From contig NZ_CP056032.1 of the NCBI RefSeq assembly GCF_013375035.1, positions 4,772,001 through 4,836,000 on the forward strand: a stretch of DNA of 64,000 nt, written 5' to 3'. The first letter of the stretch is position 1. Every line of letters begins with the position of its first letter. A program made the position numbers and the translations under genes. The DNA comes from Spirosoma sp. KUDC1026 (GTDB taxonomy: Bacteria > Bacteroidota > Bacteroidia > Cytophagales > Spirosomataceae). A model generated the notes under the pieces. That model ran no database searches. It had not been told where the DNA came from and saw only the letters and a program-made list of their open reading frames with translations. This document shows, one piece after another, positions 45,448 to 55,112 of this stretch.

Positions 45448-46164
45448 ATGGCAGAAACAAACAAAGTCGCCCTCATTACGGGCGGTTCGAAAGGCATCGG
45501 TTACGGCATCGCCGAAGTACTTATTAACCAGGGCATCAACGTAGCGATCACCAGCCGGTCACAGGAAGCGGCCGACGAGGCTGCTATGTCGCTCAATAAA
45601 ATCAGACCGGATGCCGCACTAGGCATCATGGCCGACGTCCGCGATCTGGCATCACAGGAGAAAGCCGTCTCGGCTATTCTTGACAAATGGGGCCAGCTGG
45701 ATTATGTAATCGCCAACGCGGGCGTGGGTCACTTCGCCCCTATCCAGGAACTGACGCCGGAGCAATGGCACGAAACCATCGATATCAACCTGACGGGGGT
45801 GTTTTACAGCGCGAAGGCGGCACTCGACGCGCTGAAAGACAGCAAAGGATACTTCATTACGATTGCCAGTCTGGCGGGCACCAACTTCTTCGAGAAGGGT
45901 TCGGCGTATAACGCCAGCAAGTTTGGACTTGTCGGCTTCACGCAGGCTATTATGCTCGACCTACGCAGCGAAGGCATCAAAGTGACGACAATCATGCCGG
46001 GTTCGGTCGCGTCGCACTTCAACGATCACCAGCCCAGTGAAAAAGACGCCTGGAAAATACAGCCCGAGGACATCGGTCAACTGGTAGCCGATCTGATCAA
46101 AATGCCAGCCCGCACTCTTCCCAGCAAAATCGAGGTTCGCCCAACGGTCCCCGGTGGGAAGTGA
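45448..46164 (+). CDS. short-chain dehydrogenase/reductase
   Basis: 238 residues from the ATG at 45448; the frame is open upstream to 45178 but that part runs antisense through the aldehyde dehydrogenase start and is not SDR-like. Cofactor motif TGGSKGIGYG (about 11-20), NAGVGHF (about 90-96), catalytic serine in ITIASLAG and YNASK (Tyr/Lys). It resembles 3-oxoacyl-ACP reductase-like SDRs, with NADP(H) the likely cofactor. Substrate unknown. Cytoplasmic, divergent from the aldehyde dehydrogenase. Confidence 0.92.
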   Translation: MAETNKVALITGGSKGIGYGIAEVLINQGINVAITSRSQEAADEAAMSLNKIRPDAALGIMADVRDLASQEKAVSAILDKWGQLDYVIANAGVGHFAPIQELTPEQWHETIDINLTGVFYSAKAALDALKDSKGYFITIASLAGTNFFEKGSAYNASKFGLVGFTQAIMLDLRSEGIKVTTIMPGSVASHFNDHQPSEKDAWKIQPEDIGQLVADLIKMPARTLPSKIEVRPTVPGGK

Positions 46165-46250
46165 TGGTTCAAGGAAATTACAGAGGAAAGACGTAAGAAG
46201 AAAGACGCTGGGTGGGCAGGAGTATTCATGTCTATGTGTATACTCGCGCT

Positions 46251-46664
46251 ATGAAACAGTACTTATTCCTGGCTACCGCGTCCCTATTCACTTTAGTGAG
46301 CGGTTGTAAAAAAAGCGACCCCGTTCCCGAAACAGACCTCACCGTTGGCCTTACCGGTGTTTATCCGTTGACTTCACTCCAGTCAGGCTCGGTAGTCCAA
46401 ACGCTACCAGACGGAGCCTATTCCATGAAGTTCACAACGAGCCGACTGGATAACACCCATCTGTCGGCCGTACTAACCGTCACAGAGACTCCGGGATCGT
46501 TTGACCTCGGTACGTACACGTTTGGCCTCACACCCAATCCCAACGCGGATTCGTTGGTTAACGTTAGTGTGCAAGGGACTTCCGTAGGAACGATGAGTAC
46601 CAAGACGATGGACGTAGCCGTTCAGTGGGGCGGCAACACCAGACGGGTAAAAGCCGCCCGGTAA
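46251..46664 (+). CDS. small hypothetical lipoprotein
   Basis: 137 residues from the ATG at 46251 (KQYLFLATASLFTLVSGC), with lipobox VSGC at C19. The mature part is Ser/Thr-rich and beta-strand-like (GAYSMKFTTSRLDNTHLSAV, TYTFGLTPNPNADSL). No family recognised. A strong terminator follows 7 bases after the stop. Confidence 0.75.
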   Translation: MKQYLFLATASLFTLVSGCKKSDPVPETDLTVGLTGVYPLTSLQSGSVVQTLPDGAYSMKFTTSRLDNTHLSAVLTVTETPGSFDLGTYTFGLTPNPNADSLVNVSVQGTSVGTMSTKTMDVAVQWGGNTRRVKAAR

Positions 46665-46670
46665 AACACG

Positions 46671-46707
46671 AAACGACCAGCATTTTATCTGTGCTGGTCG
46701 TTTTTTT
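46671..46707 (+). terminator. intrinsic terminator after the small lipoprotein gene
   Basis: AAACGACCAGCA (46671-46682) pairs with TGCTGGTCGTTT (46692-46703), a 12-bp perfect stem with a nine-base loop, and is followed by further T residues to 46707. Confidence 0.93.
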
Positions 46708-46773
46708 ATAGGTTACAGCTGATTCAGCGAGCGGTCTGTAGCATCGCAGGTCAATATGATCGGGATAACCACC

Positions 46774-48375
46774 TTATTCATCTTTGCTGATCTTCTCCTC
46801 TTCCAGGTCAAGCTGGGCTTCGTGCCGGCGGATAACTTCATCGCTGAATTCCGTTTCGCGACCAAGCCGATACAGCTCTTTACGCTGTACTTCGATTACA
46901 TCTATCACCACCTCCCGGAATCGATCAATCGTGTTATCCCGGCGGCAGTCTTCCAATGAATCCAGCCGCTCGTTGGTTAGGTGAACGTCGCTTTCCATTC
47001 GGGTTTTCAGGTTGGCGACCAGTTCGTTCTTTTCCGTTTCTACGGCGTAGTGTTCATTCAGATACGTCAGCGATACATTGAGCAGCTTCAGCCGAACCGT
47101 AGCATCCTGTTCTTCCTCCCGAACGGTACCTTCTCGCTCCCGCGGGTTGACCCAGCGAATGATCAGCGGCAGGGTCAGCCCCTGCAACACCAGCGTTACC
47201 AGAATCACGACGAACGTAATGAACAGAATCAGATTTCGCTGCGGAAAGGGAGTTCCATCTTCGGCCAGTAACGGAATGGACAGCGCCGACGCCAGCGAGA
47301 CCACACCGCGCATACCAGCCCAGCCAATAATGACCGGGTTTCGCCAGCCGGGTTTCGCATCGCTTACCGAAATCCAGCGACTAACCAGACGCGTGAACAG
47401 GGCACTTAACTGCGCCACCAGCAACCGGGTCACGATCACAATAGCACTAATGATCAGGCCGTATTTAATGGCTTCGACTTTTGAATAATCGCCTAGTCCC
47501 TCCACAATCGTCGGCAGTTCAAGCCCGATCAGAATAAAGACAACCCCATTGAGTACAAACGAGACCGTGGCCCAGGCGTTTAAGGCCTGCAGGCGGCTGC
47601 TATGGGTGAAAAACTCATGATTTCGGAACGACAGAAAGAGCCCCCCGCTGACCACAGCCATTACGCCCGAATAATGAAACTGTTCCGCGGTGAGGTACAT
47701 CAAATAGGGTGCTACAAACGTCAGCGCTGTGTCGATGCTGGACGTGGTCGGTAACCAGCGGTGAATGGCGTAAAACACGTGCGCAACGGCCAGCCCGATC
47801 ATGACACCCATAACCGTCAGCATCATGAAGCTGGTGGCCGCTTCGTGAAACACGAACGAACCGGACAGCACAGCCGCCAGCGCAAACCGGAACACCGTTA
47901 AGCTGGAGGCATCGTTGATCAGGCTTTCCCCTTCCAGAATGGCCGTCACCACCCTGGGTACTTTGATGCCTTTCAGAACCGACGTAGCGGCCACGGCATC
48001 GGGCGGTGAAATAATCCCGCCCAGCAAAAAACCCAGCGCCAGCGTAAACCCCGGAATCAGCGCGTTCGACACGAAGGCCACCACGCAGGACGTAATGATA
48101 ACCAGCCCGAACGCCAGCATGGAAATGATCCGGCGCCACTTCCAGAACTCCTTCCATGACGTAAACCAAGCCGCTTCGTACAGCAGGGGTGGCAGAAAAA
48201 TCAGAAAAATAATATCGGGATCAAGATCGATACGGGGCAGCCCCGGAATAAAGCTGATGACTAATCCACCCAATACCAGAAAGATTGGGTAGGATATGTT
48301 CAGCCGCTGCGCCAGCATGACCAGCAAGGATACAATCAGCAGCAGGGCCAGAAATAGTAAGATTGTCTCGTGCAT
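46774..48375 (-). CDS. CPA1-family Na+/H+ antiporter
   Basis: 533 residues. About 12 membrane helices in the first 400, with family motifs FLPPLLYEAAW, GGIISPPDAVAATSVL (ion-binding aspartate) and LEGESLINDASSLT, then GWAGMRGVVSLASAL. A cytoplasmic C-terminal domain of about 125 residues is charged and helical. It exchanges Na+ (or K+) for H+ across the inner membrane for pH and salt balance. Single gene, followed on the minus strand by nothing related. Confidence 0.95.
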   Translation of the reverse strand: MHETILLFLALLLIVSLLVMLAQRLNISYPIFLVLGGLVISFIPGLPRIDLDPDIIFLIFLPPLLYEAAWFTSWKEFWKWRRIISMLAFGLVIITSCVVAFVSNALIPGFTLALGFLLGGIISPPDAVAATSVLKGIKVPRVVTAILEGESLINDASSLTVFRFALAAVLSGSFVFHEAATSFMMLTVMGVMIGLAVAHVFYAIHRWLPTTSSIDTALTFVAPYLMYLTAEQFHYSGVMAVVSGGLFLSFRNHEFFTHSSRLQALNAWATVSFVLNGVVFILIGLELPTIVEGLGDYSKVEAIKYGLIISAIVIVTRLLVAQLSALFTRLVSRWISVSDAKPGWRNPVIIGWAGMRGVVSLASALSIPLLAEDGTPFPQRNLILFITFVVILVTLVLQGLTLPLIIRWVNPREREGTVREEEQDATVRLKLLNVSLTYLNEHYAVETEKNELVANLKTRMESDVHLTNERLDSLEDCRRDNTIDRFREVVIDVIEVQRKELYRLGRETEFSDEVIRRHEAQLDLEEEKISKDE

Positions 48376-48666
48376 ACGTATTGGTCAACCCGTCCGGACA
48401 ACATCCCGGAATCAATGCTCTATTGGCAAATTTATGCGACCTGGTGCCGCGTCCGGATTTGTGGATCGTTGGCAACTTACGAGAAAAAGCGAAGCCAACA
48501 AACTCACTGTTCGCTGCCCGCATCCGGTTATCAGCTTTTCTAAACCAGCGGGACAGACCAGTACAAACATTGGATACCACATTGAATTTATAGCATAAAT
48601 AGACCGGCTTCACATAGATTATTTCAAAATATTTGTCTGCAACAGTACAGACTCTAACTTGTAGGC

Positions 48667-50226
48667 ATGAAACACAGCCTTCTCTGGCTTACGGCCTGTC
48701 TCCTCGTCGTAAGTGAAACCTTTGCCCAAACGCCCCTCCCCCGTATTGCCATCGCCGGTCTGGGTATCGAGTCCAGCACGTTCTCCCCGGCCGAAACTCA
48801 TGAAGAAGCCTTCCATGCCCGTTACAGCGGTGAGGTATTCAACGCCTACCCGTTTCTGATCCTGGGTACGTCGCCCCTGCGCAAACAGGCCCGCTGGGTG
48901 CCGACCGTCGTCGGTAAATCCCTGCCCGGTGGCGCTGTCACCCGCGAAGCCTATGAGTCACTCGTGCACAAAATGCTGGACTCGCTCAAGAAATACGGCC
49001 CTTATGATGGTCTGTATTTTGACATTCACGGGGCTATGAGCGTGAAAGGTCTGGACGATCCCGAGGGTGACCTGATTACCCGTATCCGGGACGTAGTGGG
49101 CTATAAAACACTGATCTCTACGTCGATGGATCTGCACGGCAACGTTTCCTGGCGGCTGGCGCAGAATACTGACCTGATGACCTGCTACCGGATGGCTCCC
49201 CACGAAGACGCGATGCAAACCAAAGAGCGGGCCGTTACGAATCTGATCAACCGCCTGAAAAGCGGCAAAGGTAAACCGGCCTACAAAGCCTTGATTACCG
49301 TACCGATCCTGCTGCCGGGCGAAAAAACAAGTACCCGCATCGAACCAGGCAAGAGCCTGTACCAGCAAGTGGCCCCCATCGCCGACAATCAGGACGGCAT
49401 TGTGGACGCGGGTATCTGGATTGGGTATGCCTGGGCCGATGAGCCCCGCAACCACGCGGCCGTGATGGTGACCGGCGACGATCAGGAAAAGGTGACCAAA
49501 GCCGCCGAAAAGCTGGCCACTGCCTTCTGGGATGTCCGGTCGAAATTTGATTTCGTTGCCCCCACCGGTACGCTGGACGAGGCACTGGCAAAGGCCCTGG
49601 CCAGTCCCAAACATCCGTACTTTATCAGCGACACGGGCGACAACCCAACGGCAGGTGGTGCGGGTGACGTAACCTGGACGTTGACGCAGATTCTAAAACG
49701 GCCGGAATTTCAGAAAGCGGATGGTCCCACGCTGATTTATGCATCTATTCCCGGACCAGAAATGATCCAGAAAGCGCTGGCGGCCGGTGTTGGTGGTCAG
49801 GTGGAGGGAACGGTTGGAGCCGCCGTCGATCACCGGTTTGCGCCCCCCGTTCCCATCAAAGGCACGGTCGAATCGATTGAGAAAGGCGACAAAGACGCCG
49901 AGATCGAAGCCGTCATCAAAGTCGGCAGCGTACACGTAATCGTCACCCAAAAGCGGAAGCCGTACCACAAGGAAAAGGATTTCACCCGCCTGGGCCTGGA
50001 ACCCCGCAAGGCGGATGTTGTCGTCGTGAAAATTGGCTACCTCGAACCCGAACTTTACAACATGCGTGCCGACTGGATCATGGCCCTAACGCCGGGCGGT
50101 GTCGACCAGGACCTGTTCCGGCTGCCTTACAAACGAATTCAGCACCCCATGTTCCCCTTCGACAAGGACATGAAAACGCCCGATCTATCGGCCAAAATGG
50201 TGCCCCTTTCCGGTTCGGCGAAGTAA
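48667..50226 (+). CDS. M81-family metallopeptidase (MlrC-like), exported
   Basis: 519 residues. Signal peptide to about residue 21 (SETFAQ). MlrC-type domain follows: PRIAIAGLGIESSTFSP (metal-site Glu), FDIHGAMSVKGLDDPEGDL, DLHGNVSWRL with a metal-site His, and SDTGDNPTAGGAGDVTWTL. A C-terminal MlrC domain ends with PGGVDQDLFRLPYKRIQHPM. MlrC is known as the last enzyme of microcystin breakdown, but most homologues act on unknown substrates. The upstream 290 bases (48376-48666) hold no credible gene. Confidence 0.92.
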   Translation: MKHSLLWLTACLLVVSETFAQTPLPRIAIAGLGIESSTFSPAETHEEAFHARYSGEVFNAYPFLILGTSPLRKQARWVPTVVGKSLPGGAVTREAYESLVHKMLDSLKKYGPYDGLYFDIHGAMSVKGLDDPEGDLITRIRDVVGYKTLISTSMDLHGNVSWRLAQNTDLMTCYRMAPHEDAMQTKERAVTNLINRLKSGKGKPAYKALITVPILLPGEKTSTRIEPGKSLYQQVAPIADNQDGIVDAGIWIGYAWADEPRNHAAVMVTGDDQEKVTKAAEKLATAFWDVRSKFDFVAPTGTLDEALAKALASPKHPYFISDTGDNPTAGGAGDVTWTLTQILKRPEFQKADGPTLIYASIPGPEMIQKALAAGVGGQVEGTVGAAVDHRFAPPVPIKGTVESIEKGDKDAEIEAVIKVGSVHVIVTQKRKPYHKEKDFTRLGLEPRKADVVVVKIGYLEPELYNMRADWIMALTPGGVDQDLFRLPYKRIQHPMFPFDKDMKTPDLSAKMVPLSGSAK

Positions 50227-50239
50227 TTATTTTCTTTAC

Positions 50240-50285
50240 AGCAGGCGTAGCAGACATCCGTTGCTGGTTGTTTGCTACGCCTGCT
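50240..50285 (+). terminator. 13-bp hairpin after the M81 peptidase gene
   Basis: AGCAGGCGTAGCA (50240-50252) pairs perfectly with TGCTACGCCTGCT (50273-50285), 20-base loop. No T tract follows, so a Rho-independent role is uncertain. Confidence 0.55.
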
Positions 50286-50368
50286 CAATTTCTAGCACGT
50301 TCGCTAACAATCGCGCACAAAATCAGCGACTTACCGCTTACATTTTGCTCTGGAAAATAGATTGACCC

Positions 50369-51550
50369 ATGAGCAAAAAAATCATTATCTGTTCGGACGG
50401 TACTTGGAATGACCCCGAGCAACTCGACCGCGGAAGCCTGGTTCCTACCAATGTCGTCAAGCTGGCCCGCGCGCTGGCCCTGGCCGAGAATCCGGACCAG
50501 AGAATCTTCTATGATCCCGGCGTCGGTACCGGCAACAGTCTCGACCGGTGGACGGGCGGCCTGACGGGAAAAGGATTGATCAAAAATCTGTTCGACTGCT
50601 ACGGATTCATTGCGGAACACTACGAGCCGGGCGACAAAATTTACCTTTTCGGTTTTAGCCGGGGGGCTTATACGGTCCGTAGCCTATCGGGTTTGATTGG
50701 TCGCTTTGGAATTGACAAGTCACTGAATCAGCAGCAGTTGGCCAAAGCAACCACCTCGGCCGCCACCGGCCATGTCGCCGAAACCCGCACCGAAGAAATC
50801 CCCAAAGAACTCCAGAGCATCAAGCAGCAGTATATGGCGTACAAAACCTCGGCTACGGACGAGAAGCAGAAAGCCGTTATCAACGACTACAAAGCACATA
50901 CCGACTGCTACGAACCCGACATCGAAATGATTGGTGTCTGGGACACGGTGGGTAGTCTGGGTATTCCGCTGCCGTTGCCCCGCTATCGCTTTCGGTATCT
51001 CACAATGCTGAACACCTGGGTAGAGCGATGGCTGCTGGGTAGGTACCGCTTCCTGAACGTGCAGCTCAACACGCGGGTACGTAGTGCGTATCACGCGCTG
51101 GCCATCGACGAAAACCGGAAGGCGTTTCTGCCCACGCTCTGGAAGAAAGACCCGAACGCACCCGCCGGGCAGATTCTGGAGCAGGTCTGGTTTGCGGGTA
51201 TTCACAGCAATATTGGGGGTGGCTATGCCGACGCGGGCTTGTCGGACAATACCCTGCTCTGGATGATTGATCGCGCCAAACGGCATGGCCTGGCCTTCGA
51301 TGAAGCCTACATCAACCGCCGGATCAACGCCGACTCGTTTTACGGCGAGTTGCGCGATGAACGGAAGAAACTGATCAAAAAGCTCCTGTTTGCAGGCTGC
51401 CGTCGTCCTATTACCGAGTTATGCGCCGAGGCAGGCGTTGACGTAGTCATTGCCAACAGCGCCCGTAAGCGCGTCGAGTCCAGAATCTGCAAAACTGCTT
51501 ACACACTCGACGACAACCTGAAGGGCGCGGCCTGTGAGCCAAACTTCTGA
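50369..51550 (+). CDS. DUF2235 alpha/beta-hydrolase (Tle1-like)
   Basis: 393 residues. It opens IIICSDGTWNDPEQ and has the nucleophile motif GFSRGAYTVRSL (95-106, Ser97), as in DUF2235/T6SS phospholipase effectors, and a DTVGSLGIPLP segment. The expected acid and His lie in VWFAGIHSNIGGGY. No signal peptide and no VgrG, PAAR or other type VI genes nearby, so it is more likely a housekeeping lipase-like enzyme than an effector. Substrate unknown. Stands alone between the M81 and glycerate kinase genes. Confidence 0.9.
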   Translation: MSKKIIICSDGTWNDPEQLDRGSLVPTNVVKLARALALAENPDQRIFYDPGVGTGNSLDRWTGGLTGKGLIKNLFDCYGFIAEHYEPGDKIYLFGFSRGAYTVRSLSGLIGRFGIDKSLNQQQLAKATTSAATGHVAETRTEEIPKELQSIKQQYMAYKTSATDEKQKAVINDYKAHTDCYEPDIEMIGVWDTVGSLGIPLPLPRYRFRYLTMLNTWVERWLLGRYRFLNVQLNTRVRSAYHALAIDENRKAFLPTLWKKDPNAPAGQILEQVWFAGIHSNIGGGYADAGLSDNTLLWMIDRAKRHGLAFDEAYINRRINADSFYGELRDERKKLIKKLLFAGCRRPITELCAEAGVDVVIANSARKRVESRICKTAYTLDDNLKGAACEPNF

Positions 51551-51690
51551 CGGCTTCACCAGCACCGTGTTACGTATCCACTGCTTGCCTGAGTAGAGTC
51601 AGAACGCAAGCGTATTTCCACAAATGGGGGTGGATTCATTGGCTGACCGGCAAACGTTTAGTAAACTGCCGTCTCAATCCCAGGTAAGCC

Positions 51691-53022
51691 GTGGCAATTC
51701 GTTCGGAGAAGGCAAGACAGCACGCAATTCAGATTTTTACAGCGGCCATAAGAGCCGTTCAGCCAGCCACCCTGCTTCCCCAGCATCTGTCGGTGACCAA
51801 CGGGATTTTACGGTTGGGCGGAGACTTCATCCCCCGATCGTCGTTCAGGAATCTGTATGTCATTGGTGCGGGTAAAGCCTCGGCGGCCATGGCGGTGGCT
51901 ACGGAACAGGTGCTGGGCGACCTTATCACCGACGGGCTGGTAACAACCAAGTACGGCCATTCGCTCCCCTGCGAGCGGATACGGATTCAGGAATCTGCGC
52001 ACCCGGTGCCGGATGAAAACGGCGTGCGGGCCGTCGAACAGACGGTAGCGCTCTTGCGTCAGGCTACGCCGGACGACCTCGTGATTTGCCTGATCAGTGG
52101 TGGCGCGTCGGCCCTGTGGTGCGACGTACCGCCGGGCCTGACCCTGCCCGATGTACAGAAAACGTTTGATCTGCTGATCAAATCCGGGGCCGCCATCGAC
52201 GAAATCAATACTGTTCGGAAACACCTCTCGGCCATCAAAGGCGGGCAGTTGGTACGGCATTGCGGGGGCGCCCGGATTTTCTCTTTCCTCATCAGCGACG
52301 TTACGTCCGATGATCTGAGCGTCATCGCCAGCGGCCCCACGGTTGCGGATGCGTCTACGTTTCAGGATGCCCACGCCATTTTAGCCGCTTACGGGCTAAT
52401 TCCACAGGTACCTACCCCCATTCGGCAACACCTGGAAAATGGGCTGAACGGTCAAATCCCCGAAACACCCAAACCCGGCGATGCGTTGTTCGACCGCGCA
52501 ACCAGCACGATCATTGGCAGCAACCGGGTAGCTGTGCAGGCAGCGGCCCAACAGGCGCAGTCGCTTGGCTACCAGACCCACATCGTTCCAGAACCAATAA
52601 CGGGCGACGCCGTTACCGAAGCACAGATGCTGGTCCGGCAGGCGGCTCAGTATCAGGGAGCGCCCCCCCTTTGTATCATTCAGGGGGGCGAAACGACGGT
52701 CAACGTAACGGGTACCGGCAAGGGCGGACGTAACCAGCATTTCGCCTTGGCCGCCCTGAACGAGCTGGCGCACCTTTCTCCTTTCCCGCGCCCCCTGACC
52801 CTATTGAGCGGAGGCACCGATGGTACGGATGGCCCGACAGATGCCACCGGGGCGCTGGTAGATACTGATACGCTAACGCTGGTGAACCAGAAAAATCTAT
52901 CTATTGACACCTACCTGTCGAATCAGGACGCCTATCATTTTTTTAACCAGACGGACAGTCTGCTGATAACCGGCCCCACCCAGACGAATGTCATGGACCT
53001 TATGCTGGCTATCGTTACGTAA
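51691..53022 (+). CDS. glycerate 2-kinase (MOFRL/DUF4147 type)
   Basis: 443 residues with GTG start (AIRSEKARQHAIQIF). N-terminal DUF4147 domain (LYVIGAGKASAAMA at about 57-70, HPVPDENGV, ISGGASALWCDVP, INTVRKHLSAIKGG) and C-terminal MOFRL domain (IQGGETTVNVTGTGKGGRNQ and LSGGTDGTDGPTDATGA). It phosphorylates D-glycerate to 2-phosphoglycerate with ATP. The downstream permease starts 5 bases later, so uptake and first catabolic step are one unit. Confidence 0.95.
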   Translation: MAIRSEKARQHAIQIFTAAIRAVQPATLLPQHLSVTNGILRLGGDFIPRSSFRNLYVIGAGKASAAMAVATEQVLGDLITDGLVTTKYGHSLPCERIRIQESAHPVPDENGVRAVEQTVALLRQATPDDLVICLISGGASALWCDVPPGLTLPDVQKTFDLLIKSGAAIDEINTVRKHLSAIKGGQLVRHCGGARIFSFLISDVTSDDLSVIASGPTVADASTFQDAHAILAAYGLIPQVPTPIRQHLENGLNGQIPETPKPGDALFDRATSTIIGSNRVAVQAAAQQAQSLGYQTHIVPEPITGDAVTEAQMLVRQAAQYQGAPPLCIIQGGETTVNVTGTGKGGRNQHFALAALNELAHLSPFPRPLTLLSGGTDGTDGPTDATGALVDTDTLTLVNQKNLSIDTYLSNQDAYHFFNQTDSLLITGPTQTNVMDLMLAIVT

Positions 53023-53027
53023 CGCCG

Positions 53028-54383
53028 ATGACAAACACGTACTACCTCCTTTTTCTGCTGCTTGCCAGTATCGGGTTCATCATCTGGATCACGGCCTACC
53101 GAAAAGTAAACGCCTTTTTTGCCTTGCTGCTGGCTGCGCTGGGCGTTGGTCTGTTGAGTGGACTGCCCCTGGGCACGCTGGTCGGCACGCTTAAACTTGG
53201 CTTCGGCCACACGATGGAGAAAATCGGCCTGCTCATTATTCTGGGGACGACACTGGGCGTCATTCTGGAAAAGACAGGCGCGACGATGAGCATGGCGAAC
53301 CGAATTCTACGGCTGGTGAATGAGAAGAACGCACCAGCCGCTATTGCCCTGACCGGCTTTATCATCGGCTTTCCTATTTTCTGCGACAGCGGCTTTATTA
53401 TCCTGAGCGGACTGAACCACTCGCTCGTCCGGAAAACGCACCATCGGATGCCGGTCATGGCGGCTGCACTCGCGACGTCGCTCTACGCCGTTCATTGCCT
53501 GGTTCCTCCACATCCGGGCATTACGGCTGCCGCCGTGGCAACGGCTGTTGGCACCGCGGGGGGCGATCTGGGTCGGGTAATGCTCTGGGGACTGGGGCTA
53601 TCCATCCCGGCCGCGCTGGTGGGCTACGCCTGGAGCATGTGGCGGGGACGTAGCATCACCCACGAATACCTCGCACCCGAAACCGACGACGTAGTGGTCG
53701 ACCACCTGCCACCCGCCTGGCTGTCATTCCTGCCCGTCGTGTTACCCATTGCGTTGATTGCCAGCAAGTCAATCGTGATGCTGTACACCTTGCCGACTGA
53801 AGTTGAGGAGAGCCTGCTACTGCAACTGCTCTCGTTCGTTGGTGATCCAGTCATGGCGCTGGGGGTTGGCGTCGTGATTTCACTCCTGCTTATCCGGCAG
53901 CAGAACCGGCAGGACCTGTCGCACTGGCTGACCGACGGGGTCGACAAGGCGGGTATGATTCTCGCCATCATTGCAGCCGGGGGCATGTTTGGCGAGATGC
54001 TCCAGGCAACGGGCATGGGTAAAAACCTGGGCGACTTACTCGGCGGCCTCTCGCTGGGCATTTTCTTTCCGTTCCTGATTGCCAGCATCCTGAAAACGGC
54101 CCAGGGCTCGTCGACGGTGGCGGTCATCACAACCTCGTCGCTGATTACACCCCTGCTCGCGGATCTGGGGCTGGACTCCCCAACGGCTCTTACGCTCACC
54201 ATCCTGAGTATGGGCGCCGGCAGCATGACGATCAGCCACGCCAACGACGCGTATTTCTGGGTGATCAGCCGCTTCTCCAACCTGGAAACGGCGGCTACGC
54301 TAAAGGTCTACAGCATCGCTACGTTGCTGATGGGCGTCACGGTGCAGCTTCTGATCTGGATGCTGTTTACGTGGCTCGTCTAA
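53028..54383 (+). CDS. GntP-family sugar-acid/H+ symporter
   Basis: 451 residues with about 12-13 membrane helices, standard GntP length. Family segments include CDSGFIILSGLNHSL, HCLVPPHPGITAAAVATAVG and HANDAYFWVISRF. GntP proteins take up gluconate, glycerate or related acids with protons. Directly after the glycerate kinase gene, so glycerate is the most likely substrate. Inner membrane. Confidence 0.95.
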   Translation: MTNTYYLLFLLLASIGFIIWITAYRKVNAFFALLLAALGVGLLSGLPLGTLVGTLKLGFGHTMEKIGLLIILGTTLGVILEKTGATMSMANRILRLVNEKNAPAAIALTGFIIGFPIFCDSGFIILSGLNHSLVRKTHHRMPVMAAALATSLYAVHCLVPPHPGITAAAVATAVGTAGGDLGRVMLWGLGLSIPAALVGYAWSMWRGRSITHEYLAPETDDVVVDHLPPAWLSFLPVVLPIALIASKSIVMLYTLPTEVEESLLLQLLSFVGDPVMALGVGVVISLLLIRQQNRQDLSHWLTDGVDKAGMILAIIAAGGMFGEMLQATGMGKNLGDLLGGLSLGIFFPFLIASILKTAQGSSTVAVITTSSLITPLLADLGLDSPTALTLTILSMGAGSMTISHANDAYFWVISRFSNLETAATLKVYSIATLLMGVTVQLLIWMLFTWLV

Positions 54384-54466
54384 ACTAGCACTCCTTACGT
54401 TATCAAGCACAGCGACTCTGCAAAGATGACAATCAGAGCCCCAGTGTTATCAGAGTTTCTGCTTGA

Positions 54467-55033
54467 TTATATCGCTTCGTTCAGTTCCATGAATGCGTAG
54501 CAGATCAGGTGGCAGATACTCATGTGAGCATCTTCAACGCGGCCATAGTGCGTGTCATCGACGGCTACTACGGTGTCGGCCATCTCGGCTAGTCTGCCCC
54601 GCTGCCCGCCCACCAGCGCTACACTGTGCACCCCGTTCGTCCGGCACCAGTCGACCGCTTTGACCAGGTTCGGGGAGTTGCCGCTGACGCTCATAGTCAT
54701 CATCAGATCGCCCGGCTGGGCAAAGTTCATCAGCTGGCGCACGAAAATATCCTCGTAGGCGTAGTCATTTCCCAGCGCAGTCATCCAGGCCATGTTGTCG
54801 TTCAGCGACATACCCCGGAATCGTTTGCTCATCTTATCCGACGCGCCCTTGCTCAGGTCGGTGATGAAGTGCGAGGCATTGGCCGCGCTCCCGCCGTTCC
54901 CGAATACGAAAATCTGCCGGTCTTCTTCCCAAGCTTTCCGGAACAGGGTGATTAAATCGCTTAACTGCCGGGTTGGTAAAGCCGCCAGCATCTGCTGTTG
55001 GCGGATTAGGTAATCCGAGATATATCCTTCCAT
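54467..55033 (-). CDS. SIS-domain protein, GmhA-like phosphoheptose isomerase
   Basis: 188 residues. FGNGGSAANASHFITDL (sugar-phosphate loop), MTMSVSGNSPNLVKAV and the C-terminal metal-binding helix EDAHMSICHLICYAFME. GmhA converts sedoheptulose 7-phosphate to D-glycero-D-manno-heptose 7-phosphate for LPS core; the similarity is good but the exact substrate is unproved. The ROK kinase gene lies upstream on the same strand, separated by 149 bases containing a repeat. Confidence 0.9.
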   Translation of the reverse strand: MEGYISDYLIRQQQMLAALPTRQLSDLITLFRKAWEEDRQIFVFGNGGSAANASHFITDLSKGASDKMSKRFRGMSLNDNMAWMTALGNDYAYEDIFVRQLMNFAQPGDLMMTMSVSGNSPNLVKAVDWCRTNGVHSVALVGGQRGRLAEMADTVVAVDDTHYGRVEDAHMSICHLICYAFMELNEAI

Positions 55034-55112
55034 GATCTTTTGAAAAAGCTCTTTTCTTTTTGTCCCCTCTTGTCTTTCTGACGAAGGATCAGACCGCTTT
55101 TATCAGAGACTC

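Noticed and set aside
48221..48613. 130-residue minus-strand ORF overlapping the antiporter start
   Set aside because: Most of it is another frame of the antiporter gene; the translation has no protein-like pattern.
54399..54470. ATCAAGCA/TGCTTGAT hairpin between the permease and SIS genes
   Set aside because: Fifty-base loop and no T tract; the right arm overlaps a stop codon, so it is probably chance.
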